IMG/VR virus record: IMGVR_UViG_3300013101_000060 | Span: 1 to 29,432 of that record | Direction: 5' to 3' (one strand) | DNA length: 29,432 nucleotides | Origin: a virus | Part shown: in pieces, positions 22,103 to 29,432 of the stretch | Layout of the letters: each line of letters begins with the position of its first letter | Numbering within the stretch: position 1 is the stretch's first letter | Translations under genes and position numbers: made by a program | Notes under the pieces: generated by a model | Told to the model about the DNA's origin: nothing | Databases searched by the model: none | The model's input: only the letters and a program-made list of their open reading frames with translations

Positions 22103-22143
22103 ATATGAGATAAAAAGCAATAGTTCTCTTTTATATCTCATAT
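22103..22143. repeat. Long inverted repeat/hairpin in RNR leader
   Basis: ATATGAGAT (22103-22111) is perfectly complementary to ATCTCATAT (22135-22143). Inside it, AAAAG pairs with CTTTT after a small asymmetric bulge, giving about 14 bp in total with a loop of about 10 nt. It lies between the candidate promoter and nrdB and probably folds in the mRNA. Confidence 0.6.
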
Positions 22144-22170
22144 ACATTTAGTAAATTAAATATATCTAGT

Positions 22171-22206
22171 AGCCGCATTTTCTCTTGTAGATCATGGGGC
22201 TTTTTA
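22171..22206 (+). terminator. Terminator-like hairpin just before nrdB
   Basis: AGCC-G-CAT (22171-22178) pairs with ATG-G-GGCT (22194-22201), a 7-bp stem with one G-G mismatch, followed directly by TTTTT (22201-22205). It ends 19 nt before the ATG of nrdB. Its position upstream of the gene fits an attenuator, or a terminator of transcription entering from elsewhere. Confidence 0.55.
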
Positions 22207-22224
22207 ATCCTTAATAATAACCTT

Positions 22225-23205
22225 ATGAACAAAGACATCTTTAAACCCAGAGTAAACATACTGCCTTATGAGTATCCACAACTATTAGCATACAAAGACG
22301 CAATTAGGCATTCCTACTGGATAGATACAGAATTCAACTTTACAGAAGACATACAAGACTTTAAAGTCACTATATCAAAAGAAGAAAAAGATGTCATAAA
22401 AAAGACAATGCTTGCAATTGCTCAGATAGAAGTAAATGTAAAAACTTTTTGGGGAGATCTTTATAAACGCATGCCTATCACAGAAGTAGGTGATGTAGGC
22501 TTTACTTTTGCTGAGTCAGAAGTAAGGCACAAAGATGCTTATGCCAGGCTGCTTAGAATACTAGGATTAGAAAAAGAATTTCAATCAGTAGTTGAGGTAC
22601 CTGCAATAGAAGGTAGACTTAAGTACTTAAAGAAGTACTTGGATGGTACACGTTCTAGAGACAATAAAATGTATACTAAGTCTGTGCTGTTGTTCTCTTT
22701 ATTTATAGAGCACGTAAGTCTATTTAGTCAGTTCTTGATTATGATGAGCTTTAACAAAGAAAAAAATGTACTTAAGGGTATATCTAATGTTGTTGAGGCT
22801 ACTAGTAAAGAAGAAGAAATACATGGTAACTTTGGTGCTGAGATTATTAATATTATCAAAAAAGAAAACCCTGAATGGTTTGACCAAGAGTTTGAAGACC
22901 TAATTGACTCAGCATGTAGAAAAGCATATAGAGCAGAGTGTGGAATACTTGATTGGATATTTGAGAAAGGGGAGCTTAGCTTCTTACCACAAAATACAAT
23001 ACAACATTTTATAAAAAACAGATTCAATAACTCTCTAGAAAAGATAGGCATGAAACCAATCTTTGAGGTAGATCAAGAAATATTAAAAGCAGTAGAATGG
23101 TTTGATATAGAGATCACCGGTACTAAAGAAGGAGACTTCTTTTACAAAAAGAGTGTTGACTATAACAAGAAAAGCAAAAGCATCACAGAAGATGATTTAT
23201 TTTAA
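22225..23205 (+). CDS. nrdB: Ribonucleotide reductase class I small (beta/R2) subunit NrdB
   Basis: A 326-residue R2 protein. The di-iron and radical site is intact: E69 (in QIEVN), E99-V-R-H102 with Y106 four residues after the histidine (the radical tyrosine, matching H118/Y122 of E. coli R2), E162 (LFIEHV) and E197-x-x-H200. The C-terminus ends EDDLF, the type of tail that docks into the large subunit. The first metal ligand is glutamate rather than aspartate, which I believe is also seen in Bacteroidota R2 proteins. It makes the tyrosyl radical that NrdA uses to convert ribonucleotides to deoxyribonucleotides. It is followed 11 nt later by nrdA. It belongs to a + strand island surrounded by - strand genes. 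Confidence 0.95.
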   Translation: MNKDIFKPRVNILPYEYPQLLAYKDAIRHSYWIDTEFNFTEDIQDFKVTISKEEKDVIKKTMLAIAQIEVNVKTFWGDLYKRMPITEVGDVGFTFAESEVRHKDAYARLLRILGLEKEFQSVVEVPAIEGRLKYLKKYLDGTRSRDNKMYTKSVLLFSLFIEHVSLFSQFLIMMSFNKEKNVLKGISNVVEATSKEEEIHGNFGAEIINIIKKENPEWFDQEFEDLIDSACRKAYRAECGILDWIFEKGELSFLPQNTIQHFIKNRFNNSLEKIGMKPIFEVDQEILKAVEWFDIEITGTKEGDFFYKKSVDYNKKSKSITEDDLF

Positions 23206-23216
23206 AAATAAAACCA

Positions 23217-24842
23217 ATGGAATATAATAAGTACTACTGGCTGAATGAAGACAGCCGCACATTTTTATCAAGAGGGTATATATCAGAAAGCCCTGAACAA
23301 AGAATCAAAGACATTGCTATTAAAGCAGAAAAGTATTTGAATATAAAAGGCTTTGCAGAAAAGTTTGAGGATTATATGGCAAGAGGATTTTACTCTTTGT
23401 CTACTCCTGTATGGATTAATTTTGGTAAACAAAAAGGTTTACCTATAAGTTGCTATGGATCTAATGTTGATGATAACTTAGATAGTATTTTAAATGCTGG
23501 TCGTGAGATTGGAATGATGAGTAAATATGGCGGAGGTACAAGTGCTTTTATTGGCAACATTAGAGCAAGAGGAACTGAAATATCTACAGGTGGTTTTGCT
23601 GATGGTCCAGTGCACTACGCTAAGATATATGATACTGTAGTAGATGTATGTAAGCAGTCTGAAGCTAGACGTGGTGCTTGTGCAGTATACCTGCCGGTTG
23701 AGCATGCTGACATCTTAGAGTTCTTAGATATTGGTACAGAGGGTAACCCCATACAAAATTTGCAGTATGGTGTTACAGTTACTGATCAATGGATGACTGA
23801 AATGAAAGAAGGAGATAAAGACAAACGTAAAGTATGGGCTAAGATCATTCAGAATAGAAGTGAGTTTGGATTTCCTTATGTTATGTTTAAAGATAATTCT
23901 AATAACAATTCTCCGTATAAAGAACTTGGGATGGATATTACAGCATCTAATTTGTGCTCAGAAATCCAGCTTCCTACAGATAGTTATAACTCTTTTGTAT
24001 GTTGCCTTGGTTCTATCAACCTGTTACATTGGGATCAGATAAAAGAAACTGACGCAATTGAAACATATGTATATTTCTTAAACGCAGTAATGGATGAGTT
24101 CATTATTAAGTCTGAGACTATGCCGGGTATGAAGAGAGCATTTAACTTTGCTGAAAAGCATAGAGCTATTGGTCTTGGTGTATTAGGTTATCATTCTTTG
24201 TTTCAATCTAAGCTTCTTGAGTTTGACTCACTGCAGGCTAAAGGATTAAACAGTGAGATTTTTAGAACCCTTAAAGATAGAAGTGAGATTGCTTCAAGAG
24301 AGTTACATAATGATTATGGATACACATCTCTTAGAGAAGGGTATGCTAATACAACCCTTATGGCAATTGCTCCTACTAAGTCTAGCTCATTTATACACGG
24401 TGCTGTGTCTATGGGTATAGAGCCTATTAAGTCTAACTACTTTATTAAGGATCTTGCTAAGTCTAAGACTATCTATAAGAACCCATTCTTAGAAGAGGAA
24501 CTTGAGAAGTATGGTCTAAATACAGACAAAACCTGGAAATCCATTCTAAAGAAAGATGGAAGTGTACAACACTTAGACTTTCCTACCAAAGAAGTATTTA
24601 AATCATTTGTTGAGATATCTCCAAAAGAGATTGTATTGCAGGCGGCACAGAGACAAAAGTATATTGATCAATCACAGTCATTAAACTTAATGATAGATCC
24701 ATCTGTCTCAGCTAAAGATATAAACAAACTATATATGTACGCTTGGGAAGAAGGTGTAAAAACTTTATACTATCAATTTAGCAAAAGTTCAGCTCAGGAT
24801 TTTGCACGTAACATTTTAGAATGCTCAAGTTGTGAAGGTTAA
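23217..24842 (+). CDS. nrdA: Ribonucleotide reductase class I large (alpha) subunit NrdA
   Basis: A 541-residue catalytic subunit. The active-site residues are present: C79 (ISCYG), N245-L-C247-S-E249 (NLCSEIQLPT, with the thiyl-radical cysteine), C262/C263 (VCCLGSINL), the radical-transfer pair Y-Y in KTLYYQFSK, and the C-terminal redox pair CSSC in the tail. An ATP-cone domain is absent: the sequence starts about 60 residues before the barrel, so overall activity control by dATP is probably lost, as in other short phage enzymes. It supplies dNTPs for the family B polymerase. No thioredoxin or glutaredoxin gene is visible nearby, so host reductants are likely used. Confidence 0.95.
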   Translation: MEYNKYYWLNEDSRTFLSRGYISESPEQRIKDIAIKAEKYLNIKGFAEKFEDYMARGFYSLSTPVWINFGKQKGLPISCYGSNVDDNLDSILNAGREIGMMSKYGGGTSAFIGNIRARGTEISTGGFADGPVHYAKIYDTVVDVCKQSEARRGACAVYLPVEHADILEFLDIGTEGNPIQNLQYGVTVTDQWMTEMKEGDKDKRKVWAKIIQNRSEFGFPYVMFKDNSNNNSPYKELGMDITASNLCSEIQLPTDSYNSFVCCLGSINLLHWDQIKETDAIETYVYFLNAVMDEFIIKSETMPGMKRAFNFAEKHRAIGLGVLGYHSLFQSKLLEFDSLQAKGLNSEIFRTLKDRSEIASRELHNDYGYTSLREGYANTTLMAIAPTKSSSFIHGAVSMGIEPIKSNYFIKDLAKSKTIYKNPFLEEELEKYGLNTDKTWKSILKKDGSVQHLDFPTKEVFKSFVEISPKEIVLQAAQRQKYIDQSQSLNLMIDPSVSAKDINKLYMYAWEEGVKTLYYQFSKSSAQDFARNILECSSCEG

Positions 24843-25095
24843 AAGAAGAATACTCAAATTACTAGCTTATAAAAATAAGCTTACATCATATCAAAAGGTT
24901 GCATCCCGTATAGGTTATATGGGTGCAGGCTTTTTGATAGCAGGTCAATGGACACTACATCCGGGATTATTTATACTAGGTTTTATATGTGTAGTTATAC
25001 AGACATCATCACGTAAACAATGGAATCTTGTTGCTCTGAATATAAACGGGTTAATTGCTTGGACAGTTCATCTTATTAGAACAGTGCTAGGATAA
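24832..25095 (+). CDS. Small membrane protein after nrdA, 87 aa (GTG start)
   Basis: GTG at 24832 overlaps the end of nrdA by 11 nt. The product has a basic N-terminus (KVKRRILKLLAYKNK), a hydrophobic helix at about 30-55 (YMGAGFLIAGQW, then GLFILGFICVVIQ) and another around 68-84 (ALNINGLIAWTVHLI), so two or three membrane segments are likely. I know no family. It is downstream of nrdAB and the last gene of the + strand island before convergent - strand genes. An internal ATG at 24919 is an alternative start, giving a shorter protein. Confidence 0.6.
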   Translation: MKVKRRILKLLAYKNKLTSYQKVASRIGYMGAGFLIAGQWTLHPGLFILGFICVVIQTSSRKQWNLVALNINGLIAWTVHLIRTVLG

Positions 25096-25104
25096 GAGTT
25101 AAGT

Positions 25105-25518
25105 TTATTTTCTTAATCCTTTATGGTTATCAATTCTATCTAGAATTTTATTGAGTTCTTCTGTTTTTATTAAACCTGCCATTGAAGCATTCTTTAAAGC
25201 ACTTATAAGTTGTAAGATCATAAAAGGAACTACAACTACTTCTGATAGCCAACCTGTTCCTGCAAAGCCTCTTTCTACCATAAGAACAACCGTGAGTATA
25301 GCTATCCATACTGCCGTGTTTCTGGTTATTCTTAATGCTTTATATGTTTTAAAACCTTCTCTTTTACAGCCTGCCCAAACTCCAAAAATGCCATCCAACC
25401 ATAATACTGAACAAACAGCTAAGTATTGTTCCATGTTTTCCATTGATAAATCAAAAAAGTACGTACATAAATACGTACAAAATGCTGTTATGCTCACTAT
25501 GAATAATTTAGTTGTCAT
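25105..25518 (-). CDS. Phage holin family protein (Phage_holin_4_1-like), 137 aa
   Basis: Three or four hydrophobic segments (about 3-20, 34-48, 70-81, 92-108) are separated by basic loops. The LDGIFGVWAGCKREGFKTYKAL region matches the conserved D-x-x-x-G-x-x-x-A/G-x-x-x-x-x-F-x-S/T-x-K pattern of this holin family. The C-terminal cytoplasmic helix (LIKTEELNKILDRIDNHKGL) follows the usual E-x-x-x-x-I/L arrangement. Members are thought to make membrane pores during lysis. A second holin-type protein of a different family is encoded at 19631-20092. The two might cooperate, or one may be an antiholin or a non-lytic membrane protein. Confidence 0.75.
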   Translation of the reverse strand: MTTKLFIVSITAFCTYLCTYFFDLSMENMEQYLAVCSVLWLDGIFGVWAGCKREGFKTYKALRITRNTAVWIAILTVVLMVERGFAGTGWLSEVVVVPFMILQLISALKNASMAGLIKTEELNKILDRIDNHKGLRK

Positions 25519-25545
25519 TTATAAATCTCATTTACTTTATCTATC

Positions 25546-25600
25546 CAGGTTTATACTATAATATAACTAAATAATATGTCATATGATAGATTTAAACCTG
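25546..25600. repeat. Inverted repeat in gap between the giant gene and the holin gene
   Basis: CAGGTTTA (25546-25553) and TAAACCTG (25593-25600) are perfect inverted copies separated by 39 nt of very AT-rich DNA that includes the CATATG palindrome. They fall in the 92-nt gap downstream of the giant - strand gene and could form a hairpin in the - strand mRNA. No U-tract makes it a clear terminator. Confidence 0.35.
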
Positions 25601-25610
25601 TTAATTTGTC

Positions 25611-28600
25611 TTACTTAATATAGAAATCAGAGTTTTTAAGGTATGAATCCCATTTCTGAATAGAATATAGTAGTGGGAATACATCTTTAATGTTTTTATA
25701 TACCTTTAATTCTCCTTTTCTTTTACCTCTTTGATATACATAATTAGAATTAGCATAAAATGCTTCTTCATTTCCGGTTGCTTTAGCCATTGTATATTTG
25801 AAACCTCCAACAAAAATCATTTCAAAAGCTTCAGACATTTCACTTACTGATCTTGATGCAGCAATAGGTGAGTTAAACATTTGCTCTACCTGTTCAAACC
25901 CTGCAAAAGAAGGCATGAATAAAACAAGTTCCTTATATACTCTATCTGCTTGATATCTTGTTAAATTTTTAAATCTCTTTTCAGTATCACTATCATCATC
26001 ATCACCAGATAATAAATCATCAAATAGCAAAGAAATAAACATAACACTAAACATGATACCTAAATCACCCATACTTCTATAGAAACCAAATAGTCTATTC
26101 TTAGCTCTTTGATCTATGTTACCCCCTCCACCATAATCTCTTGCTTCTCCAAACTTTTCACTAGTATATGCTCTGACTTGTTGGTTTAGGTATTCTTTAC
26201 CCATTGTTCTAAAGTTCATATTACCTTGAGCCAACTCTTTTCTTGCAAAATTTAAGAATGATAAAGCAGATCTATATCTACCTTCCATCCATCCTAGATT
26301 TTCATCAAAGTATTCTCTTTGATACCTTGCTCTAATTGCTGGAGCCAACCACTTTTTAAATTGAATAGCTAATGCACCAAGTGTATGTGACTGAAGAACA
26401 ATTCTATCTTCCTTGGCATAGTTACCATGAATTTGTTTGTTAACTTCTCTAATCTCATTTCTAATTTCATATCTTATATCATCATTATAAGCTACTTCTT
26501 GTCCATTTCTTTTGATTACTATATCAAAACCATCTTTAATTTTATTCTTATGTGTTTTTGTATCGTATTCAAATGCATCATAAAATGACAGCTCTTCTCC
26601 TGTTTTACTATTTCTAATCATAGTGTCCATAAGTATAGCCATACCCACTTTGGTCTGTGAATTATATTCAGCAGCATCTTGCATCACGTAACCCCACTCA
26701 GTTGCTCTATCAAACCAACTCTTACCATCTTCAGTAGCTCTACTTTGTTCACGTATATCAGACATACTATCCATCATTCTGAACATATCAACAAAAGCTT
26801 CATACTTACTATTAGGTAATTTTTTATCATAGTCAGCTTTAGCTAATCCTGGTATAACACCTAATGTTACTACGTCAAGTAAATCTTCTGCACCACCATG
26901 TGCTGTTCTATTGACTAATCCTGGAATAGCTCTCTTATTAAATTCCCAGGTTGCTCTTTTAAATGCCTTTTGACTATAAAATCTACCACCAATAGATTCA
27001 ATATTGTTATTTATTCTACCAATCAAGTAGTTATTAAAGTTACCAAATGGGTTAAACGCTACATATGATAAAGAAGACAACTGAATAAGACCATCTGCAA
27101 TTTTATCTACAGCACCCTTAGTAATGTTTTCATTTTCATAATGAATCATAGACATAAACTTCTTTGCTCTACGTACTACATTTTTTTCTTGAGTACTTGT
27201 ATTAGCTTTAGTACCTAAATTATCTACAACTTTATCTTTTACTTTTGCTACTAGATTTAATCTCAATCCAGGAGCAGGAGTATATGTTCTGTTTTCAATT
27301 ACCTTAACAAAAGCTTTTAAGGTATCATCTACAGCGCCCATTGTTTCATAGTTTTGAGCCATTGCACTAAACTTAAGTAAACTAGATGCCATATCTGTGC
27401 TAATCTGTCCTCTACTTGGTGTTGCTCTGAGCCTTACCATTTTACCATTTAATACAGCTATTTGCTTTTTATACTGTTGATCTTGGATTTCATTCTTTTT
27501 ATACTTTGATTTAAGAAGATCAATTTCTTTTTGTAAATCAGCCATATCAGTATCAAGCTTAGGTCTACCGGTATAGTAGATAGGCATTTGATCAATAATA
27601 TAACCCTCATTATCTAGTATAACATTTTTTTGAGTAGAGGTTTGTTGAAACATATTCCAAGCCCTACTCTCTGTCATACTAGCATATAGCTTGGTAAACA
27701 AAGTTCCTTTCTCTTTTACATCAGACATCAATCTATTCTGTACTAAAGGAACTCTACCCAACATTTGTGCACTTTGCCCAATAGGTATTTTCTTAAGCAA
27801 GTCATTCTCATACATATCTATGTATAATTGATAAAACTCCCTTTGGGCTACAGATTTTGCGTCAGTACCGCTCATTATGGCATCATACTTGGCGTTTCTC
27901 ATATTACGTCCATCAAGGGTAGTTTCTAGTATTTGTCTATACTCTGCTTTAGGCACCATCATATCTTGACGGTCTTCTATAATTTGTCCTGTTGCCTCTC
28001 CCTTTATTCTTACAGCTCTGGTATATTCAACCGGCTGATAATATTTTGCAACATAAGCTGCATAGTCTGCATCTGAAATATTTTTTTTCTTTTCCCAACT
28101 TCCTCTTTGATTAGTTTCAGCACCGGGTCTCCACACTTCATATTTATTTCTGATATCAATAAACTCTTGGGTGTACTTGTGATACATACCTGAAGGACGT
28201 AATGTACCATCATCTCTTTTTTGCTCAGCCATATAAAAATCTCCATATGCTTTCTTTTTAGCAGCTAGATCTTTATTGTATTCTATATCTTCCTGACTTG
28301 CTGTTTCTAAATCATAAACAGGTCTGTATTGATATGGTGTACCTTCATTATCATAAAGTTGACTTCTGAGTTCATTTTGTATAGCCCAATATTGTTCTCC
28401 TATTTTTGTTACATATCTACCATTAAAAGTACCGTCTGCATCATACTCTAACATGAATTTATATAACTCGTCAAGTTTTAATTCAGGTGATAACTTTGCA
28501 AGCTTTTGTCCAGCCGTTCTTATAAGGTTTTCTCTTTGAGCCACAAGATCTAATAGCTTTTGATTTTGGGCTTTTCTTATTTTATCCATTGTAGCCAATA

Positions 28601-29432
28601 GTACATCTGGAGATGTTGCCATATCTTTAGTTTGATATTCAGTGTCACTGATATCTGCAGCTTTTTCCATCAAAAGCTCTAAGTCTTTTTCAGTATATAA
28701 ACTATTTTCACCACCAAAATCTCTATTTGATTTTAGCCTCACCATTTCTTTAACATAGTCTTTTAGTGCTTCACCTACTATTCCTCCTGTGTCAGTGCCA
28801 GCACCACTAAGTAAATTAAGTTGTTGTTGTAATGATAAAATTAAATTCTTTTGAGTATTATTTAAACCTTTTAAATCTTTAAGTATAAAAAGCCCTTCAA
28901 ACGTTTTCATATACTTATCAAAGTTTAAAACATAAGAAACATATTCAGGAGAATTTATATTCTTAGGATTTTCTACATAAGCTCTAAAATCTTTTATTTG
29001 AGATAAAGCATCAAGCAAAACTTCAGACAAAGCTTTTGATTGGCCTTTAACACTACCAGCCATAGCTAAGTTTATATATGCTATTGTTTTAGATATTTGA
29101 TCAATTTCATTTTCTTTTGTTGATTCCATATATATATTAGACTTCAACAAAGGAATCATATCCCTTTTCTCAATAAGTGCTTTCTGATATGTATCTAGTA
29201 AACCAGCTGCAGCATTATATTCATCATAGTTTTCTGCTGCTTTTTTATCATCTTCAGTTGTTTCCTCTTTCTGGTCTTTACCATTCCATATTTTATTGTA
29301 TGAACCTTCTTGATCTTTTTCTAATCTACTTTTTTGATAGGAGTTTCTTACTTCTGGTACAAGAGCATCTACTAAATTAAGATTTTGACTTACAGGATGA
29401 GGGACCCATCTATCAAATTCAATTGATCCATC
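25611..29432 (-). CDS. Very large virion-associated protein, at least 1,273 aa, 5' end outside the window
   Basis: The frame is open from the right edge at 29432 to the stop at 25611-25613. The ATG at 29159 is internal, because 91 further codons upstream of it are open and coding-like (DGSIEFDRWVPHP, then a charged helix). The protein is mostly helical with charged coiled regions. A conserved-looking C-terminal region contains IHGNYAKEDR, then LGALAIQFKKWLAPA and a GRYRSALSFLNFARK segment, followed by a hydrophobic helix (MGDLGIMFSVMFISLLF) and an acidic D-rich stretch. I recall this C-terminal arrangement in very large phage structural or ejection proteins of marine phages. No RNA polymerase or nuclease motif was recognised. 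It may be an internal virion or ejection protein delivered with the DNA. This is inference. Confidence 0.75.
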   Translation of the reverse strand, partial: DGSIEFDRWVPHPVSQNLNLVDALVPEVRNSYQKSRLEKDQEGSYNKIWNGKDQKEETTEDDKKAAENYDEYNAAAGLLDTYQKALIEKRDMIPLLKSNIYMESTKENEIDQISKTIAYINLAMAGSVKGQSKALSEVLLDALSQIKDFRAYVENPKNINSPEYVSYVLNFDKYMKTFEGLFILKDLKGLNNTQKNLILSLQQQLNLLSGAGTDTGGIVGEALKDYVKEMVRLKSNRDFGGENSLYTEKDLELLMEKAADISDTEYQTKDMATSPDVLLATMDKIRKAQNQKLLDLVAQRENLIRTAGQKLAKLSPELKLDELYKFMLEYDADGTFNGRYVTKIGEQYWAIQNELRSQLYDNEGTPYQYRPVYDLETASQEDIEYNKDLAAKKKAYGDFYMAEQKRDDGTLRPSGMYHKYTQEFIDIRNKYEVWRPGAETNQRGSWEKKKNISDADYAAYVAKYYQPVEYTRAVRIKGEATGQIIEDRQDMMVPKAEYRQILETTLDGRNMRNAKYDAIMSGTDAKSVAQREFYQLYIDMYENDLLKKIPIGQSAQMLGRVPLVQNRLMSDVKEKGTLFTKLYASMTESRAWNMFQQTSTQKNVILDNEGYIIDQMPIYYTGRPKLDTDMADLQKEIDLLKSKYKKNEIQDQQYKKQIAVLNGKMVRLRATPSRGQISTDMASSLLKFSAMAQNYETMGAVDDTLKAFVKVIENRTYTPAPGLRLNLVAKVKDKVVDNLGTKANTSTQEKNVVRRAKKFMSMIHYENENITKGAVDKIADGLIQLSSLSYVAFNPFGNFNNYLIGRINNNIESIGGRFYSQKAFKRATWEFNKRAIPGLVNRTAHGGAEDLLDVVTLGVIPGLAKADYDKKLPNSKYEAFVDMFRMMDSMSDIREQSRATEDGKSWFDRATEWGYVMQDAAEYNSQTKVGMAILMDTMIRNSKTGEELSFYDAFEYDTKTHKNKIKDGFDIVIKRNGQEVAYNDDIRYEIRNEIREVNKQIHGNYAKEDRIVLQSHTLGALAIQFKKWLAPAIRARYQREYFDENLGWMEGRYRSALSFLNFARKELAQGNMNFRTMGKEYLNQQVRAYTSEKFGEARDYGGGGNIDQRAKNRLFGFYRSMGDLGIMFSVMFISLLFDDLLSGDDDDSDTEKRFKNLTRYQADRVYKELVLFMPSFAGFEQVEQMFNSPIAASRSVSEMSEAFEMIFVGGFKYTMAKATGNEEAFYANSNYVYQRGKRKGELKVYKNIKDVFPLLYSIQKWDSYLKNSDFYIK

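Noticed and set aside
25085-25130. Possible convergent terminator between the small membrane gene and the holin gene
   Set aside because: The TTAAG/CTTAA stem is only 5 bp, AT-rich and has no clear U-tract on either strand.
28430-28455. D-A-D-G-T in the giant protein as a possible RNA polymerase catalytic loop
   Set aside because: The required D-x-D-x-D or N-A-D-F-D-G-D pattern and other polymerase motifs are absent, so a virion RNA polymerase is not supported.
29177-29380. 67-aa + strand frame near the right edge
   Set aside because: It is antisense to the open frame of the giant protein and its L/F/Y-rich product is typical of a shadow of charged helical sequence.
1-29432. tRNA genes, CRISPR arrays, integrase, transposase and attachment sites
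   Set aside because: I looked for cloverleaf-like segments, regularly spaced direct repeats and recombinase motifs on both strands and saw none that I could support.

Overview
The window looks like part of a tailed double-stranded DNA phage (Caudoviricetes) infecting a member of the Bacteroidota, quite possibly a marine flavobacterium. The DNA is visibly AT-rich and the genes are tightly packed, often with ATGA or GTGA overlaps. Shine-Dalgarno sequences are essentially absent, and starts are preceded by A/T-rich leaders. The few promoters I can see fit the Bacteroidota form (TTTG, about 19 nt, TAnnTTTG). Phage identity rests on the replication, tail-fibre and holin genes; host and marine origin are inference. 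A crAss-like relationship is possible, but no diagnostic gene is visible.

Positions 1 to about 15,900 (+ strand) are a replication, recombination and nucleotide-metabolism block. In order it holds the end of a probable DnaB/RecA-fold helicase, a Sak4-like RecA-core ATPase, a probable ssDNA-binding protein, a DnaG-type primase, a RusA-like resolvase, a VWA/metallopeptidase-like protein paired with a MoxR-type AAA+ ATPase, two related proteins of unknown function, a PD-(D/E)XK exonuclease, small unknown genes including a tiny helix-turn-helix protein, a family B DNA polymerase with proofreading domain, a MazG pyrophosphohydrolase, a spore-photoproduct-lyase-like radical SAM protein, a DUF932-like protein, and a dATP/dGTP-diphosphohydrolase-type protein. 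A strong bidirectional terminator at about 15,896-15,919 closes the block.

Positions 15,938 to about 21,963 (- strand) are a virion/lysis block. It has two tail-fibre-like proteins that share terminal domains, a probable capsid or head decoration protein, several small basic Gly/Lys-rich proteins, a three-TM-type holin, and a run of three very small overlapping genes (44, 33 and 48 aa). Positions 21,964-22,224 are a divergent intergenic region rich in inverted repeats. It leads to a + strand island carrying nrdB, nrdA and a small membrane protein (22,225-25,095). The - strand then resumes with a second holin-type protein and a very large protein that runs off the right edge of the window (at least 1,273 residues).

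Together the genes describe a phage that builds its own dNTP pool (RNR, MazG, diphosphohydrolase), replicates with its own polymerase, primase and helicase, recombines with a Sak4/SSB/exonuclease/RusA set, and carries virion and lysis genes on the opposite strand. The least explained parts are the MoxR/VWA cassette with its paralogous pair, the non-canonical cysteine motif of the radical SAM protein, the structured leader of the RNR genes, and terminators placed at or inside gene starts.
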